NCBI GenBank assembly: GCA_036015235.1
Contig: CP107926.1
Coordinates: 6,881,501-6,945,500, forward strand
DNA: 64,000 bases
Reading direction: 5' to 3'
From: Streptomyces sp. NBC_00433
GTDB taxonomy: Bacteria > Actinomycetota > Actinomycetes > Streptomycetales > Streptomycetaceae
A program made the translations under genes and the position numbers. The notes beneath the pieces are model-generated. The model was given only the letters and a program-made list of their open reading frames with translations. It had not been told where the DNA came from and did no database searches. Below, one piece after another: positions 61,127 to 64,000 of this stretch. The stretch's first letter is position 1. Each line of letters begins with the position of its first letter.

Positions 61127-64000
61127 ATGCAAGGCCGACGCAGCACGACATTCACCCGGCTGCTCCGGCACGGCTTCACGGACCCCGCCGCGGCCGAGCG
61201 GCTGCTCGACGTGCCGGAGCTGTGGGCCGTACGGTCCGACCCCGTCCTGCTTGAGGCGCTCGGCGCGACCGCCGACCCCGACCTGGCGCTGCTCGGGCTC
61301 GTCAGGCTCGCCGAGGCGCTGGACGAGGGCGAGCGGCGGGCGCTGCTCGACACCGTGACGACGGCCAAGCCGCTGCGCGACCGGCTGCTGGGGGTGCTGG
61401 GCGCCTCGGAGGCGCTGGGGGACCACCTGGCCAGGCACCCGGCGGACTGGCATGCGCTGGTCACCTACGAGGCCGCCGACCTGCACCCCGGGATCGCCGA
61501 GTTCGAGCGCGGGCTGGCGGCCGCGACCGATCCGGACGCGCTGCGCGCCGCCTACCGGCGGTGCCTGCTGGGGATAGCGGCCCGGGACGTGTGCGGCACG
61601 AGCGACCTGGTGCTTACGGCCGCCGAGCTGGCCGACCTGGCGACGGCGACCTTGCGCGGGGCCCTGGCCATCGCGGCGTCCGAGGCGCCGCAGGACGCCG
61701 CCGCGGCCCGCCTCGCGGTGATCGGCATGGGCAAATGCGGCGGCCACGAGCTGAACTACGTCTCCGACGTCGATGTGATCTTCGTGGCGGAGCCCGCCGA
61801 GGGCGTCGAGGAGAACGAGGCGGTCAAGGCCGCGACGCGGCTCGCCGCCCGGATGATGCGGGTGTGCTCGGACACCACCGTCGAGGGCACGATCTGGCCG
61901 GTCGACGCGAACCTGCGGCCCGAGGGCAAGAACGGCCCGCTGGTGCGCACCCTGTCCAGCCATCTCGCGTACTACGCCAGATGGGCGAAGACCTGGGAAT
62001 TCCAGGCGCTGCTCAAGGCCCGCCCGGTCGCCGGCGACCCGGCGCTCGGCGCGGAATACGTCGCCGCGATCCGCCCGCTGGTCTGGCAGGCCGCCGAGCG
62101 CGAGCACTTCGTCACCGACGTGCAGCAGATGCGCCGCCGGGTGGTGGACAACATCCCGGCGGCCCAGGTGGAGCGGGAGCTGAAGCTCGGACCCGGCGGA
62201 CTGCGGGACGTCGAGTTCGCGGTGCAGCTGCTGCAACTGGTGCACGGCCGCACCGACCCCTCGCTGCGCAGCCCCACCACCCTGACCGCGCTGGCCGAGC
62301 TGGCCGCCGGCGGCTACGTGGGCCGGGCCGACGCCGCCGCGCTGGACGTCGCCTACCGCTTCCTGCGGCTCATGGAGCACCGCATCCAGCTGCACAAGAT
62401 GCGCCGCACCCACCTCGTACCCGACGACGAGGCGGGCCTGCGCCGCCTCGGCCGGGGCCTGGGCTTCCGCTCCGAGCCGGTCGCGAACCTCACCAGGGAG
62501 TGGAAGCGGCACGCCATGGAGGTGCGCCGGCTGCACGAGAAGCTGTTCTACCGGCCGCTGCTCGAATCCGTCGCCCAGCTCGGCACCGACGACGTCCGGC
62601 TGAGCACCGACGCGGCCCGGCAGCGCCTCCAGGCCCTCGGATACGCCGATCCGGCCGCCGCGATGCGCCACCTGGAGGCGCTGGCCAGCGGGGTGAGCCG
62701 CAAGGCGGCGATCCAGCGCACCCTGCTGCCGGTGCTGCTCGGCTGGTTCGCGGACTCCGCCGACCCCGACGCGGGCCTGCTGGGCTTCCGCAAGGTCTCC
62801 GACGCGCTCGGCATGACGCCCTGGTATCTGCGGCTGCTGCGTGACGAGGGGGCCGCGGCCCAGCGGCTCGCCCGGGTGCTCTCGTCCGGGCGGATGGCCC
62901 CCGACCTGCTGCTGCGCGCCCCCGAGGCGGTCGCGGTGCTCGGCTCGGTCGACGGGGGCCTGGTGCCGCGCGACCACGACAGCCTCGAACAGGAGGTGCT
63001 GGCCGCGGTGGGCCGCGCGGAGGGGCCGGAGCAGGCCATCGCCGCGGTCCGCGGGGTGCGCAGGCGGGAGCTGTTCCGCACGGCGGCGGCCGACCTCATC
63101 GACACCTACGGCGACGACGTCGAGGCGGACGGGGACCGCGTCGACCCGGCGGAGCTGACCGACCGGGTCGGCTGCGCCGTCTTCGGCCTGACCTCGGCGA
63201 CTGTCGCCGGCGCCCTGCGCGCCGCGGCCAAGGCGGTGACCGGCAACGACGCGCACCGGCTGCCGACCCGCTTCGCGGTGATCGGCATGGGCCGCTTCGG
63301 CGGCCGGGAGCTGGCCTACGGCTCGGACGCCGACGTGCTCTTCGTGCACGAGCCGCGCGAAGGGGTGGACCAGGAGGAGGCGGGCCGGGCCGCGCTCGCG
63401 GTGGCGGACGAGATGCGCAGGCTGCTGCAGATCCCCACCGCCGACCCGCCGCTGCTGGTCGACGCCGACCTGCGCCCCGAGGGCAAGAGCGGCCCGCTGG
63501 TGCGCAGCCTCGCCTCCTACGCGGCCTACTACCGCAGGTGGTCGCTGACGTGGGAGAGCCAGGCGCTGCTGCGGGCGACCCCGGTGGCCGGCGACAAGGG
63601 CCTCGGGGCGCGCTTCGTGGAGCTGATCGACCCGCTGCGCTATCCGGAGGGCGGCCTGGACGACGAGGCGGTACGCGAGATCCGCCGCCTCAAGGCGCGG
63701 ATGGAGTCCGAGCGGCTGCCGCGCGGCGCCGACCGCACCACCCACGCGAAACTGGGCCGCGGCGGCCTGTCCGACGTCGAGTGGACCGTGCAGCTGCTCC
63801 AGCTCCAGCACGCCGGCCAGGTGCCCGAGCTGCGGACCACCGGCACCCGGCAAGCGCTGGCCGCCGCGGCGCGGGCGGGCCTGCTGGAAGCGGCGGACGC
63901 GGCCGTCCTCGACGAGGCCTGGGTGCTGGCCACCCGGGTGCGCAACGCGGTGATGCTGGTACGCGGCCGGCCCGGCGACACCTTCCCCGGCGACGGGCGC
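61127..64000 (+). CDS. glnE: Bifunctional glutamine synthetase adenylyltransferase/deadenylase (3' truncated by window)
   Basis: 958 codons are visible and the frame is open at the window end; Streptomyces GlnE is about 1000 residues, so the last part is missing. The N-terminal deadenylylating nucleotidyltransferase domain has GMGKCGGHELNYVSDVDV near residue 200. The C-terminal adenylylating domain has GMGRFGGRELAYGSDADV near residue 720. Helical bundles lie between them. It adds or removes AMP on the conserved Tyr of GlnA. The ATG has GGGAG at 7 nt. glnA2 lies 6.5 kb away. Confidence 0.95.
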   Translation, partial: MQGRRSTTFTRLLRHGFTDPAAAERLLDVPELWAVRSDPVLLEALGATADPDLALLGLVRLAEALDEGERRALLDTVTTAKPLRDRLLGVLGASEALGDHLARHPADWHALVTYEAADLHPGIAEFERGLAAATDPDALRAAYRRCLLGIAARDVCGTSDLVLTAAELADLATATLRGALAIAASEAPQDAAAARLAVIGMGKCGGHELNYVSDVDVIFVAEPAEGVEENEAVKAATRLAARMMRVCSDTTVEGTIWPVDANLRPEGKNGPLVRTLSSHLAYYARWAKTWEFQALLKARPVAGDPALGAEYVAAIRPLVWQAAEREHFVTDVQQMRRRVVDNIPAAQVERELKLGPGGLRDVEFAVQLLQLVHGRTDPSLRSPTTLTALAELAAGGYVGRADAAALDVAYRFLRLMEHRIQLHKMRRTHLVPDDEAGLRRLGRGLGFRSEPVANLTREWKRHAMEVRRLHEKLFYRPLLESVAQLGTDDVRLSTDAARQRLQALGYADPAAAMRHLEALASGVSRKAAIQRTLLPVLLGWFADSADPDAGLLGFRKVSDALGMTPWYLRLLRDEGAAAQRLARVLSSGRMAPDLLLRAPEAVAVLGSVDGGLVPRDHDSLEQEVLAAVGRAEGPEQAIAAVRGVRRRELFRTAAADLIDTYGDDVEADGDRVDPAELTDRVGCAVFGLTSATVAGALRAAAKAVTGNDAHRLPTRFAVIGMGRFGGRELAYGSDADVLFVHEPREGVDQEEAGRAALAVADEMRRLLQIPTADPPLLVDADLRPEGKSGPLVRSLASYAAYYRRWSLTWESQALLRATPVAGDKGLGARFVELIDPLRYPEGGLDDEAVREIRRLKARMESERLPRGADRTTHAKLGRGGLSDVEWTVQLLQLQHAGQVPELRTTGTRQALAAAARAGLLEAADAAVLDEAWVLATRVRNAVMLVRGRPGDTFPGDGR

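Noticed and set aside
60158..63853. A long open frame on the minus strand across glnE
   Set aside because: It runs antisense to glnE and is Arg/Gly/Gln-rich with no known motif. Long open frames opposite real genes are common at this GC content.

Overview
The window is very GC-rich and has a codon third position that is almost always G or C. Its -10 boxes are of the TAGGGT type, and it encodes markers such as malR-malEFG-aglA, glnA2, glnE, VanJ-like and SARP genes. Together these point to a Streptomyces-like actinomycete (Streptomycetaceae). I found no rRNA, tRNA, CRISPR array, transposase or phage gene. The genes read as a chromosomal core-type region with some accessory pieces.

Region 1 (1-12.1 kb) is a surface-glycan locus. 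It holds a flippase, a Wzy-like polymerase, GT4 and GT2 glycosyltransferases, a lipoprotein, a large secreted FN3/LamG protein, GDP-mannose dehydratase, GDP-fucose synthase and an initiating sugar-phosphate transferase. The set suggests a secreted or wall-linked polymer containing a GDP-fucose-type sugar. The LamG protein, lipoprotein and GT2 genes are coupled by two TGATG stop-start junctions.

Region 2 (12.3-24.5 kb) carries mixed housekeeping genes: an Rsm22-type methyltransferase gene with a strong leader hairpin, CorA, a CrtI-like oxidoreductase, methionine aminopeptidase, a prim-pol-like protein, heme oxygenase behind a perfect palindrome, dimethylargininase, an F420-NADP reductase and a site-2 protease. 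Region 3 (24.6-39.7 kb) is regulation and export: a giant SARP/NB-ARC/TPR regulator facing a DrrAB-type ABC exporter, an ECF sigma/anti-sigma pair with a large upstream dyad, panB, a short UvrA-like ATPase divergent from an MFS/TetR pair with a clear operator, and a VanJ-like enzyme beyond a MITE-like element.

Region 4 (39.7-49.8 kb) holds a Tat-type DMFase-like lipoprotein, NAD synthase and the maltose locus malR-malE-malF-malG-aglA, with hairpins after malE and before aglA. Region 5 (49.9-53.2 kb) appears to be the remains of an mce locus: a PucR-type regulator and an Mce-associated protein are both cut at their N termini at the same junction, followed by three intact Mce-associated membrane proteins. 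Region 6 (53.2-64 kb) has glnA2, a phosphoesterase/MFS/TolB-like operon, an operon of a secreted two-module protein with a two-component system, and glnE, which runs off the window.

Several genes here have a -10 box only 6-7 nt before the start codon and lack a Shine-Dalgarno sequence, so leaderless transcripts are probably common. Intergenic repeats seen in more than one place include a 39-bp hairpin repeat, an element with GCGGGGAACTGCGCG arms, and a 239-bp element with 15-bp terminal inverted repeats.
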